Below, piece after piece: positions 22,076 through 32,065 of a stretch of 64,000 nucleotides of DNA (the stretch's first letter is position 1; each line of letters begins with the position of its first letter). A model generated the notes under the pieces. It worked only from the letters and a program-made list of their open reading frames with translations. It did not search any database and had not been told where the DNA came from. The position numbers and the translations under genes are program-made. The stretch covers positions 1,054,001 to 1,118,000 of the forward strand of contig JASPKZ010004955.1 in NCBI GenBank assembly GCA_030220185.1, written 5' to 3'. Origin of the DNA: Diploptera punctata (taxonomy: Eukaryota > Arthropoda > Insecta > Blattodea > Blaberidae).

Positions 22076-23350
22076 AAAAATTACACACACACACAGGACT
22101 ACTGTGTGTTGTACTTGTAAACAGTAGCTGCATTTTCCCAACCGAACTTGGCATATAATAATTAAGAGAAGTAATATCGATTTCATTGACAGCAAAATGG
22201 AACTCTTTAAGAGTGGGGATTAACATTAAGCGAAAATTTAAAATGATTCTAGCGGCCGCATTTAATTCCGCAACGAAACTTTGTACGGTATATACAATTT
22301 AAATAGAAAACATATTCTCCAAAATTCAGCAAATTTTATCTTTAGGAAGAATGGAGATTTACCTGAAAGCTGAATTTTTAGTGGAAAAATTTACAACGCA
22401 ATATTTTTTCTTGCAACGAAACTTGATATGTAAGATATAGGCCTAATTTTCAAAAGCGTTTTGAATTATGAGTTGCTGATAATAGACACCCTAGTCACTG
22501 CATCCTACGAATTACTGAAACTCATATATAACTTCTCTGATCAAGCTCGTAAATTCGAGGGGAATTCATTAAGTTACGCAGTTCCTGCATAGTGAATTTT
22601 CTTATTTTTAATGCATATCTCTGACTAAAATTTATAAATAAAATATGTAGAGGCTGGCGCAATGGAGCTGCTGAAGCCAGATCGTGAATGAAGATTTGTA
22701 GTGGGATGAGATATGATAAAGGCTGAAGGTAGAAAAATCGGCTCTCTCTCCTCAGGAAAATCCTTTAGAGCGCCACGTGAATACTCAGGCTTTGTTCAAG
22801 TTTCAAATAACTTGCAGAACTTTTCTTTATTCACTTTTTTTAAATATATAAACGAAACTTGATCACTCGCAGAATTTTCAGTGTTAACTACCCGCGTGGC
22901 CTTAAAATTAATTTATATAAATTGACTATTTATTTAAGTACTCCATATCATAAGATATTGGACATATGTAAACATATTCACGCCTCATCCTATCTTAGGG
23001 GTCTAATTACATCAATCGACTTCAACCTATACTAAGGGAGCTCTATTTTTCCTCAACGGAAATTTAACCAGTATGGACTATATAAAGACGCCTTGAGAAG
23101 GAATGTCTTTCATCTTGCAAGAAGATACCCCTACCCCTAATAAACACATTACTGAAGTGTTATTTCCGATTAGCTAATAATTTAATATAAAATATTACAA
23201 ATATGATTGGACCATATAAAGTCTAAGAAACCAATCTGTTCAAATCTCTTAAAAAAATATTCTGTTAAATATTTGAAATATATCTAAACTGCTTTCTAGG
23301 AAATTCTACACTTTAAAAAATTAACAATATACAAAAAGCAATTGTTTATA
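22076..23350. other. unassigned AT-rich stretch
   Basis: No coding signal. A (CA)n-like run lies at 22083-22096. No repeat family recognised. Confidence 0.4.
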
Positions 23351-23690
23351 CAAGTGGTTCCCAACCTTTTTTGACTCGCGAACCCCTTCAACAACGATCT
23401 GAGTTGGGTGAACCACTGACACTTAAAAATACATATAGTAGACATGCATAAAATTTAATTCCAAGCAAAGAGTTTAAAAACCATAACTTAACCCTTAACG
23501 CTTAAAACATAACGTGACTCTAGTTACAGCTCAAAAGTTACACAACGTATAGGCCTGGTTCAAATAATAAATACAAGTTTTCATTGTAATAACTTACCTC
23601 TTCCTTGGAATTCAGTGGGATCGTTGCGCGTGCTTTCCATGGCACAGAGCATTGTAGTCAGGAACCACAGAAGTTAAATAAGTATCAAAT
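23351..23690 (+). mobile_element. possible hAT-type terminus
   Basis: CAAGTGGTTCCCAACCTTTT at 23351 resembles the CAGTGGTTCCCAACC ends of hAT/Charlie-type elements. The other terminus and a target duplication were not found, so this may be a truncated end. Confidence 0.35.
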
Positions 23691-24601
23691 GGGTGATTCC
23701 ACGTCAAATGTACTAAAATCAAAAATGGTCCCCACTCGACCATCTCAAAATTTATGCACATGCATTTGCTAGGTTAATGTGCAAAATTTTGGCTCGATTG
23801 ACGCAGTGGCTCGAGAGCTAGGGCCACCTTAGTGGACCTGTGCCATGTCATGAATATGCGGCGCAAACAATTTGGTTAACTTTGATATAACCTTGTGCTT
23901 CAACTGTAGTGTCTTATTACCTTGAATTATTTAATGCTAGTACAACGTTTGGTGCTGAATGCAACTGTAGTATTCAAATTGCTTGGAAATGATTACCACT
24001 TCTGGTATTTGGTCTGAAAGTGCCTTGCAAAATTTGATACAGAAGATTTATGCCATACTTTAACCATCGATTACTACAAGGCAAAAGCAGCTGGGACCTT
24101 GATTTTCAGGCTGTCAATTAACAATCATGTCCACATCATACTGCACCAATATCACTTTCTATGAGTTAATAGTTCAGGTTTTACTAACACCCCTTCTGAG
24201 CATAAAATTAAAAATTGCATAATTTTAACATTTTTCAGGGCCAGTTTTCAATATGGCTGTCATCTCTGATCTTATTTTTACTGACACCACTGGAAAGAGC
24301 ACATTTGTTTCTACAAGGGACATGAAAAAGTAAAATGGCAATTTTCATATAAGGACTTTAAAATAGCCTTAAATTACGCTAGCTATTCCGCGTACCGGTG
24401 TGTTACAGCACAGCTTTTGCTTCATATCTTCTTGTATCTTGTAAGCCCATTTTTCCCTTAACAGAGATTTATGCGCTGTCCCCCTACAGGGTAGAATTTG
24501 AACCATACTAATTTAGTTACACTTGTTTTCGTATAGATATCATTTGAGTGGTCCGTGGTCAGCGTTCCGCCTCATACTGACATTTAAAGAGAAAAATTAT
24601 A

Positions 24602-24670
24602 CGCTCAGACTGGGACTCGAACCCAGATCATTTGGCTTTCCAATGCTCTACCGACTGAGCCATCTGGGCG
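24602..24670 (-). tRNA. tRNA-like sequence, shortened anticodon arm
   Basis: On the minus strand the acceptor halves CGCCCAGA and TCTGAGCG pair with one mismatch, the D stem GCTC/GAGC is perfect, and the T arm CTGGG-TTCGAGT-CCCAG is perfect. Only 18 bases lie between the D and T stems instead of about 23, so the anticodon arm is deleted and no anticodon can be assigned. It shares flanks with the copy at 24903, so both belong to one repeated unit of about 125 bases. Not a functional tRNA gene. Confidence 0.6.
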
Positions 24671-24902
24671 AGTTCCAATCTAAACTGAAAATTTTCTCTT
24701 ATATACGTTTTCAGTTCTCGCGCACTATGTGCTATGAAACCTTTGCTTCTATCTTTGCAAATGGTGGCTCCTTTATTAAGAAGACATTTGTTTGGAAATT
24801 TTACATTACATTATAAAGCCAGTATGGCTCCTTTCGATGTTTTTATTATTTATTTCATACATCTCAATGATGTATAAATCATATTTGAAGAGACAAATTA
24901 TA

Positions 24903-24976
24903 CGCTAAGACTGGGACTCGAACCCAGGAACTTTGGATTTCTAGGCCAATGCTCTACCGATTGAGCCATCTGAGCG
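24903..24976 (-). tRNA. tRNA-like sequence with complete cloverleaf
   Basis: Minus strand: acceptor CGCTCAGA against TCTTAGCG with one mismatch, D stem GCTC/GAGC, 23 bases between D and T stems giving a stem TTGGC/TCCAA (last pair mismatched) and loop CTAGAAA, and T arm CTGGG-TTCGAGT-CCCAG. By position the anticodon would be AGA, but the short variable arm does not fit tRNA-Ser, so the decoding identity is doubtful. The duplicate 300 bases away and the position inside a TIR element argue for a tRNA-derived repeat rather than a working tRNA gene. Confidence 0.55.
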
Positions 24977-25059
24977 AGTTTCAATCTAAAAGCAAATGCT
25001 TCTCTTATACTGTGAATTGACAACGTATATAAGGACACTTGACATGGAATGACCCAAAT

Positions 25060-26149
25060 CAGTTTCAGCAAAGTCTGTTTCTCTATTTATTTCTTAAATA
25101 GGCTTAGGCTATGAAGAAAACGTCTTTTCGCACAAATGTGTGGATGAAAAGGGTAATAAAGCCATATAGGCTTTATTCGCTAACGCTGGAAATCTCTTTA
25201 AACGTAACCAAAAACCAATTATTGACAAAGATTTATAACTTTTCTGTAACTAAAAACCAGTGTAAATTTCGAGAAGCTGCACTTTTTCCATTTACGCTTA
25301 ATATGGATTCTAAAATTGTGGACTCTTCGAAGGAATTGCTAATCCAGTTATTATTATTATTATGATAATGCCGCAGAAATGAAGGAAACAATAATAGGTC
25401 TAACCTCGAAGCCCGCCATTACGAAAAAGTTTTGGCGAACGCCATGAAATATTTTGCGAATCACAGATTCGGAAACGATGATCTATACTGTAAAACGTAT
25501 TATTATATCATTTTTTATATAGGAAATCTATCCATATTCTATTATGAATTATCAAATAATATTTATGATATGAAACTAACATTAAATGTTTTATATGAAA
25601 TAAATATTCGGTTTCAAATACCCCTGACAGATTTTATTTTAGTCCGAATGTTGAGAGTGACTAAAATCAAATTTATCACTTTCCCCAAATTCTTACTTTC
25701 ATAGGACAAGTTTCATGAAAAGGAATCTTACAATATAACAATGTCATTTTACAAAAATCACAAACATTTGAAATATACTAGTCAATGTCTCGTTGAGTCG
25801 GTGTGTTGGCCACATTCCACTCATGACATCTTTGGGCAAATAAGGTAACTAAAATGAACTTGGTCTCTAAACTCCTGACAACGGAGATAAACACAATATA
25901 ATAGTACAAAGAAATACGTTTTCTTAATATTGATTTGTACTTATACAAATTATTTTTGGAGGAATGTTTGAAAGAGTAACAGCACCAGCTACGACTATAT
26001 TTATAGGAATCTGAAATGGTTTTGTGAAGCTCATTCGAAAACCGACCAATTATTTTTCTTTCAGGATCATCACTTGTTAACTTCTATGCTGTCATTAATT
26101 TTTTTATAAATAAAGTGTGGTCCTGTAAATAATAATCACAGTGTATGAT
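25060..26149. other. unassigned AT-rich stretch
   Basis: A few open frames of 80-90 codons with no family features, and no repeat recognised. Confidence 0.4.
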
Positions 26150-26795
26150 GTGTTTTGATTAAAGCATCGGATAATGGAACATCTGTTACGAGAACTTTGT
26201 CACCGACATTCAGATTCCATTTCTTCTTTATGATGTTTGACTTTCTTGTTGCGCTTCTCCGCGCGAATTTTCAATTTGTCTATAATTATTTTACAAATAG
26301 GTTCCGACGATTTTGGTTGGCGTCCATTTTCAAGTATTGGATTAGGCAAATTAGCAACCAATTTTTCTGTTTATTTATTTATTTATTTCAGTCATAAGAA
26401 ATATTGAGGCTTCACCCGTTGTAACATTAATGTAACTGTACATAACACGTTCTTTAATGTTGATATGTTTTAACCATCGGAATGTCTTTGGTGAGTTAAA
26501 TCTAGTGGTTATTTCTCTGTTTACACCCCCGTAAGGATTACTTTTACCATGGTACTTACTACAGTGGCATAGATTTATTCCTATCGTAGTCAGCTTTCCT
26601 TTAAATTTTGGACTCGAAATCACTGAAGTATTATTGTTTAACAGAACCTCGATCGGTCTATGTTTGGTTACATCTTCACAAATTAAAAAAGAAAAGTTAG
26701 AGAGCACTAAAATGTGTTTATAACCAAATAGTGTTTTCGGAATTTCTCCATGTGTATCCATAACCACTAAACTATTTTTTTTTTTTGTTTCCATA
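26150..26795 (-). pseudogene. LTR-retrotransposon (Ty3/gypsy-type) integrase remnant
   Basis: A 142-codon frame from 26803 to 26375 reads LVVMDTHGEIPKTLFGYKHI and VLSNF, like the integrase core beginning (VVMD..G..P.T..G.KYILV). It goes on to SSPKFKGKLTTIGI and YHGKSNPYGGVNREI, the place of the usual conserved NP.ER..R. motif. On the same strand at 26330-26160 a basic stretch (KIRAEKRNKKVKHHKKKW) and NLNVGDKVLVTD match the integrase C-terminal region. The core is internally shortened and key acidic positions are not all visible. No LTRs or other pol domains were recognised nearby. The SINE-2 copy at 26800 abuts it. Confidence 0.6.
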
Positions 26796-26799
26796 TAAT

Positions 26800-27135
26800 C
26801 CACCGCTGTGGTCTCGAGGTAACATGCTGCCTTGTCACGCAGCGGGCCCGGGTTTGCCGGTCGGGACTGGTTTCCTGGGTGAGATTTTTTCAGGGGGTTT
26901 CTTCACCTATAAGGCAAATGTCAGAACATTTTAACTCTTATTCGCCTTAGATTAAGTTTAGGATTAAAGACTCTCCTAGCGCACCTCTAGCACCATTATT
27001 ATTATCATCATCAAAGCATCATATCATCGGGGCAATTTAACTCCTCCCTCCAGTGCCCCAACCTCAGAAGTGGACTAGAATTACCCCAATGCCAGGAGGG
27101 AATACCAGAAATGTCAAAATGACAACCTGGGGCAT

Positions 27136-27138
<3 letters not shown>
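26800..27138 (+). mobile_element. SINE-2 copy
   Basis: Begins CCACCGCTGTGGTCTCGAGG like the copy at 5677 and runs through the same blocks to GAAATGTCAAAATGACAACC, then into (TA)n. The B-box is damaged by a short deletion (GGGTTTGCCGGTCGGG). The middle contains an ATTATTATCATCATC run. Confidence 0.82.

Positions 27139-27179
<41 letters not shown>
27139..27179. repeat. (TA)n microsatellite
   Basis: About 20 TA units directly at the 3' end of SINE-2. Confidence 0.9.
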
Positions 27180-27181
<2 letters not shown>

Positions 27182-27306
27182 TTCCCCTGTGGAATTAGGC
27201 CCTATCATATATCACTTTCATATATTTGGCTTTTTGCAAGTCACACAAGAAGAAATACTTTTCTTGGGTTTTTTATCCAGATTTTTTACAAAAAAAAATA
27301 AAAAAA

Positions 27307-27641
27307 ACTCCTGGCGCGACAGGCCTAGAAGGCCCTTAGCCTACCAGCCGGCTGCTGGCATCTCATCCACATGTTCAGTCACAGAGGTAGATGATAAGCC
27401 AGTGTAGGGGTGACATGTGGTCAGCATGTCGAGTCCCCCAGCCGTTATAGCTGGTTTTCTCAACCTGGAGTCGCTACTTATTGTAGCTACCCAAATGCCT
27501 CAAGATGCTGGGTGGACACCGGTCCCATACTGACCGAAATACCATGAGAAAATTTATTTCCCATGGAGACTCGAACCAACGCAAGTCCCGTAGCTCTATG
27601 CCAAGGCTTCCTGCCTTAACCACTCGGCTACGGCGCGGGAC
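27307..27641 (-). mobile_element. SINE-1 copy, full length
   Basis: Minus strand: GTCCCGCGCCGTAGCCGAG and GGTTAAGGCAGGAAGCC form a tRNA-Leu/Ser-like head with an A-box (TAGCCGAGTGGTTAAGGC) and a B-box (GGTTCGAGTCTCC). The body follows with the TTTTCTCATGG, GGACCGGTGTCCACC, GAGAAAACCAGCTATAACGG and CCTTCTAGGCCTGTCGCGCC blocks, ending in an A/T-rich stretch. The best preserved of four copies. Confidence 0.85.
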
Positions 27642-28475
27642 TTACATAAAAATATTAGTTGATAATTATTTACATCCGGTGTGTCAATAATTTAATTTAT
27701 AGAGGATATTATCCTTTATTTTTGTCATTTTAATTGTCAAGTTCTGTTTATAAATCTTTTATGTGGAATTTTGGATAATTTTTATAACATTATAAGAATG
27801 ACCACCATCTTTGTTATTGAATCCTTCTACAATTAATAACACAGACGCATGATGAATGCTACTAGTGCTAACAATTATGGATATTTAACCATTATGCTAA
27901 ACAATTATATAGTATTCTACAATTATAAACGTACTTTTCTTGAAACTGTGATATTTTGTCCTGGCGCAAGTTTTGAGTTTCTGCAATCCCGTTGGCGATC
28001 CGCGACATTATAAATGGATAACGTTGCTTAAGCATGGTTGACTGAAGGATTATCTGTGCAGGAAAAGCCTGCCCTCATGAACTAATCGTATAACAAAGAT
28101 TTTATAGTTAACTGAAGCGAAATACCCCGCCTCGGCTAATGGGAACTTAATATAGAATTATATTTTATTGTGTTATTTTCTGTTGTATTCAATATTTAAA
28201 AAAATATGTAATACGTTTTTGTTGTGGGCGTAATTCTTATGGTTAATTTTTAAGAATATTAAGTTAGTTATATATTTCCTCATTTTAAACTTTTGAGTTA
28301 TGGATTGTGAAAAATTTAAATTTTGAAAAAAAAATGCAAATATTATTTCAAATTATCAGTTTCAAATTATTTCGAAATTATATTTTAGGTTTGAAAAGAC
28401 GCATTATAAAGAAAAGTTTGCTGAATTACTGACCGAGTGTTTATATTTGTAAGCGTAATAACTAATGGGAATGAG
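27642..28475. other. unassigned AT-rich stretch
   Basis: No gene or repeat recognised. Confidence 0.4.
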
Positions 28476-28686
28476 GTAGTATTGTTACTTTAGTAGACGA
28501 TAGTGCGGAAATCCAAGTCAATACACGCATTCTACTTAACACTAAGAAACTGGAGCTGGAAGTCGGTACCATTGAAACGAAATACATGGTCGCGTGTAAA
28601 TGTATAGTATTAAATAAAATGGGCATTCAACAACAAATAAGGGAAATTTTGAAGTGGTGGAATTCAAATACCTAGGAGCAATAATC

Positions 28687-29014
28687 CTAATTGTTCCGTG
28701 CCGTAGCCGAATGGTTAAGACAAGATGCCTTGGCGTAGAGCTACGGTACTTACACTGATTCGAATCTCCGTGGGTGAAGAAATTTTCTCATGGGATTTCG
28801 GTCAGTTTGGGACCGGTGCCCATCCTGCATTGAGAAGAATTCCAGGTTGAGAAAGCCAGCTATAACGGCTGGGGGATCCGATGTTCTCATAACATGTCAC
28901 CCCAACACTCTTTGCATGATCGTCGACCTCTATGATTAACACGTGGATGTGAGGCCAGCTGTCAGATGGTAGGCCAAAGGCCTTCTAGATCTGTCGCGCC
29001 ATAGAGTTGTTTTT
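28687..29014 (+). mobile_element. SINE-1 copy with 13-bp target duplication
   Basis: 328 bp from CTAATTGTTCCGTGCCGTAG to GCGCCATAGAGTTGTTTTT. It is flanked by AGGAGCAATAATC at 28674-28686 and AGGAGCGATAATT at 29015-29027, a target duplication with two differences. The insertion lies in LINE-A, whose uninterrupted sequence is seen near 13872-13900. The tRNA-like head keeps the A-box (GCCGAATGGTTAAGAC) and a B-box-like GATTCGAATCTCC. Confidence 0.88.
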
Positions 29015-29045
29015 AGGAGCGATAATTACAAGTAGGAAAGAGGTA

Positions 29046-29370
29046 TGCCGTGCTGGCTGAGATGGTAGAATGCCTCCTTCCTGGCTCAGGGTTCGATTCC
29101 CGATGCGATTGAAAATTGTAATTATTAAATGTATTTAATTTCAAAATTTCGGTGCCAGGAGAGTTGGTTGAGTGCAATTTTTAATCGGTAAATTGAGCAC
29201 CAGATTCCTCTATTAAATTGCAAACTCCGCAATACCTAATCTTGAGAAGCAGTATGGTACTGTTGACAGCGATTCGTCCGTCGGATGGGGACGTTAAGCC
29301 AGGAGGCTCCCTTGGTGCTTTTCGATAGGAGTAGGCTATGTGCCAGCATCGGGTTTCACCTCCTCTCTCC
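29046..29370 (+). mobile_element. SINE-4 copy (tRNA-headed)
   Basis: Head: GTGCTGGCTGAGATGGTAGA and a perfect B-box GGGTTCGATTCCC. The body includes GTCCGTCGGATGGGGACG then TTAAGCC, a block found in the tails of many animal tRNA-SINEs, and ends in a pyrimidine-rich CTCCTCTCTCC region. Inserted in LINE-A. The exact 3' end and target duplication are unclear. The only copy of this family in the window. Confidence 0.7.
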
Positions 29371-29940
29371 TCTTATACAACACACTTTACACTACAAAAA
29401 CATAAAATGTACTCAAAACAAACTCATCCTACCCTCATCTCTGCATACAATACAATGATACACCATCTACGTAAAGTCGTCTACTGAAGTGGTGCGTATA
29501 GTTCAGTTCTGGCTTCTTTAGCCGCATTTTGGGGTCAATGTTGTAAGGTGCGGTAAGAGGGGAGCTACTGCCAGCAACTACACTTAGTTTTGAAAACATA
29601 ATCGTTACTACACGTTGGAATGTTTTACCTATTAGTTCTGTGTTAGTGAAAATTTATGTTTTCTCATATATTTGGAGTGTTCATTATAAAATAGTGTTGT
29701 TTTTATAACAATTTATTTTATCATCATCATTAATAAGAAAATATTTTTTGCATGGCTACTAGTTCCCTCCTCAACTCGGCAATGTTCCCTCCTGCCACGC
29801 GCCTTAGGATTCACCAAGACTGCTACAGTGTTATAGAACTGGACTATAAATTGAAAATAGACTACACAACGCCATCTATCCGCCCAGCGCGGAACTCGAA
29901 GCACCGTAAAGTGTAGTGGGTGGCATTAGAACACACACAC
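29371..29940. other. unassigned stretch inside the LINE-A copy
   Basis: Sequence between SINE-4 and the resumption of LINE-A. No family recognised; it is presumably another insert or a 3' extension of the SINE. Confidence 0.4.
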
Positions 29941-30574
29941 GTAAATGGACACAGGCTGAATCTGGAAACGCTTGCTATTATGCATTACAGGGACCCCCTA
30001 TCTTCTATAAAAAAAATGTCAACTTAAACCATATAAAACGACGATTCTTCCGCTTACGGATGTAAAACATGATTTCTTTAAGAGAATAAAATTCTTCAGG
30101 ATTTTTTTTTCCAACAATGGGAGACGAACAAACTTGTAAGTGGAGAAAATAATATAACGGTAAGGTATATGTTCTTTAATGGAAAACCTGATGTAATAAG
30201 AAAGTTAAGTCTCGTAGACTGCGATGAGTGGCAAGTGGCTCGAATGGGGAATGAAAGAAGGTCATTTAGGAATACCAGGGCAGTGTGTCCAGTAGATAAG
30301 TCAAGAGTGAGGTGGGAGACAAAGGGATAGCATTAGCCGTGATTGGATTGAGGTGAACAGCAATGATAGGAAAACCTCAGGATAGGTGTGCGCGGAGTGC
30401 TTATGTTCACGCGTTCATGAACCTCCGGACTCAATAGTGCCAGTGAGTTAGTTAATGGGATATTCCAATTTGTCTGAAGTGAAGTTGTGAAGAAATAGTC
30501 GTATGTTTCTCCCCTCCTACCAGTAACAACCTTCAGTCCGATCATTGATCAGTGAAGTTTTGTACTGCGCCACT

Positions 30575-30830
30575 AGGGGGTAGGCCAGGCGCTGGCAATC
30601 AATGTGCTCCAGCTGACTGGAAGGACAGTCACATCTTGCGTAAACTGGGAATTGGCATAAATGTCAAAAATTTTCCCCATCATCCACACGTTCCTAGTAA
30701 CTAGGGGGTAGGCCAGGCGCTGGCAAACAATGTGCTCCAACTGACTGGAAGGACAGTCACATCTTGCGTAATCTGGGAATTGGCATACATATCAAAATTT
30801 TCCCTCATCATTCACACGTTCCTAGTAACA
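30575..30830. repeat. 128-bp tandem duplication
   Basis: AGGGGGTAGGCCAGGCGCTG begins at 30575 and again at 30703. The two units are collinear with few differences and both end with ACACGTTCCTAGTAAC. No coding capacity. Confidence 0.88.
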
Positions 30831-31457
30831 AAATGTCCCGGTAGGTTTTTCGTCCCATATATACAGAATACAGCAGATTCCGTATATGGAGTTTATTAGC
30901 GGGTTAAAAAATTGGGACACAGTTCCTGTATTCGCGGCTGAAAATTTCTTTATTCGCAGATCCAGTTGGTATATTAGAGGGAATAGTATCCTTTATTAAA
31001 GCATCGCCAACTTTTTTACTGCAGGCACGTGTCAAGGCGGCCTTTACAAAGAGTGGTTCAAACCAAATGGACAAGTTAAATTCAAAGTGAAACAAACCTT
31101 AGTGTCACTAAACCTAAAGTTCATTGTTAAAAGCCACCGCCGCTGTATTTCACGTGCCAATATGTCCGTTGATAAATGCCCCTCTCGCCACGATCGGTGT
31201 TTTATTGTTTCAACTTGACATTCGTTACAACAATTTTTATTGAATAACACGTCTCTTCTGCTTTGTTGCCAATTTATAATGTCGAAAATTGTCCAAATCT
31301 CTTAATAATTGATTTTATTTTGATAATTTTTGTTTTATTTTGGAACCTTGGAACGTATCCCCTATATACCCATACAAATTACCATGTAATATTCGCGGTT
31401 TCTGTATTCACGGCATATTTGTGGAATATATCCCCGCGAATAAGGAGCTTTTACTGA
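30831..31457 (-). mobile_element. possible pogo/Tigger-like non-autonomous element
   Basis: On the minus strand 31455 starts CAGTAAAAGCTCCTTATTCG followed by a GGGGATA block, in the style of pogo/Tigger termini, and CGCGAATA-type motifs recur near 31395 and 30930-30955. A matching left terminus was not found. The rest (30960-31380) has no recognised gene. Confidence 0.3.
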
Positions 31458-31465
31458 TTTTTTTC

Positions 31466-31840
31466 AAATGCCCCAGGTTGTCTTTCGACATTCCTTGTGT
31501 TCTCTCCTGGAATGGCGTACTTGTAACCCACTTCTGAGGTTGGGGCGCCTGGAAGGCGGGGTTACGTTGCCCCTATATGATGAGTGATGATGTTGATAGT
31601 GGTGCGCCAGGAGGGTCCCTAATCCTAAGCTTAATCTAGAATGAATATGAATTATGGTGATTGTGGTGGCCATATGATTTCGGGGACCGTTTGGGCCTTA
31701 AAGTTTCCTGACATTTGTCTTACAGGTGAGGGAAAACCCCGATAAAAACCTCACCCAGAAAAACTGCCCCCGACCCGAGGATCGAACCCGGGCCCGCTGC
31801 GTGACAAGGCAGCACACTACCTCGAGACTACAGCGGTGGA
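31466..31840 (-). mobile_element. SINE-2 copy, full length
   Basis: Complement of the SINE-2 body: GGTTCGATCCTCGG, a B-box close to consensus, and GAGGTAGTGTGCTGCCTTG at the tRNA-like head (right side), with the CATTCCAGGAGAGAACAC end at the left. Slightly longer than the 5677 copy because of an insert around 31600-31680. Confidence 0.85.
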
Positions 31841-32065
31841 CACATAAATATATGAAGCTGTATTATCTTTTATTACATTTAGAGCATTATTATTAAAACG
31901 TGGTACTGCACACACAATTAAATTTTTACCAGTAGGTAAATAGTTTACGAAGTGGACGTAGATTACGTGGCAGGAATTAAATGTTATAGGATGTATTTTG
32001 CGAAAATACAAATTAATAAAAAAAACATTGTTGAAGGTTTCGAACCCTGGCTTTCATACATATTT

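Larger units (their letters stand above)
23691..25055. mobile_element. 1365-bp TIR element with 4-bp target duplication
   Basis: Left end GGGTGATTCCACGTCAAATG and right end, on the other strand, GGGTCATTCCATGTCAAGTG, flanked on both sides by AAAT (23687-23690 and 25056-25059). No transposase is present, so it is non-autonomous. Inside it, CACTGGAAAGAGCACATTTG near 24290 is akin to the core of the 168-bp repeats at 53831 and 61768, and the right terminus recurs at 62647. That links this element to a larger family. Two tRNA-like sequences lie in its right half. The superfamily is not established. Confidence 0.75.
28476..30452 (+). mobile_element. LINE-A 3' fragment interrupted by SINE-1 and SINE-4
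   Basis: LINE-A RT sequence runs from just before the YADD region (28476-28686), is cut by SINE-1 (28687-29014), continues for 31 bases, is cut again by SINE-4 and unassigned sequence, and resumes near 29940 with the equivalent of AAACATAGGCTCAATTCTGG. It ends at the tail motif AATAGTGCCAGTGAGTTAGT near 30450. Frames are destroyed throughout. Confidence 0.82.

Noticed and set aside
24903..24976. Working tRNA gene
   Set aside because: Good cloverleaf, but it has a relative with a deleted anticodon arm nearby, sits in a TIR element, and its anticodon and variable arm do not agree.
25111..25704. Open frames of 84-90 codons
   Set aside because: AT-rich, no family motif, no splice or start context; such lengths are expected by chance.
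26155..26397. 80-codon plus-strand frame considered as a small gene
   Set aside because: The complementary strand reads as an integrase C-terminal region, which explains the openness better.
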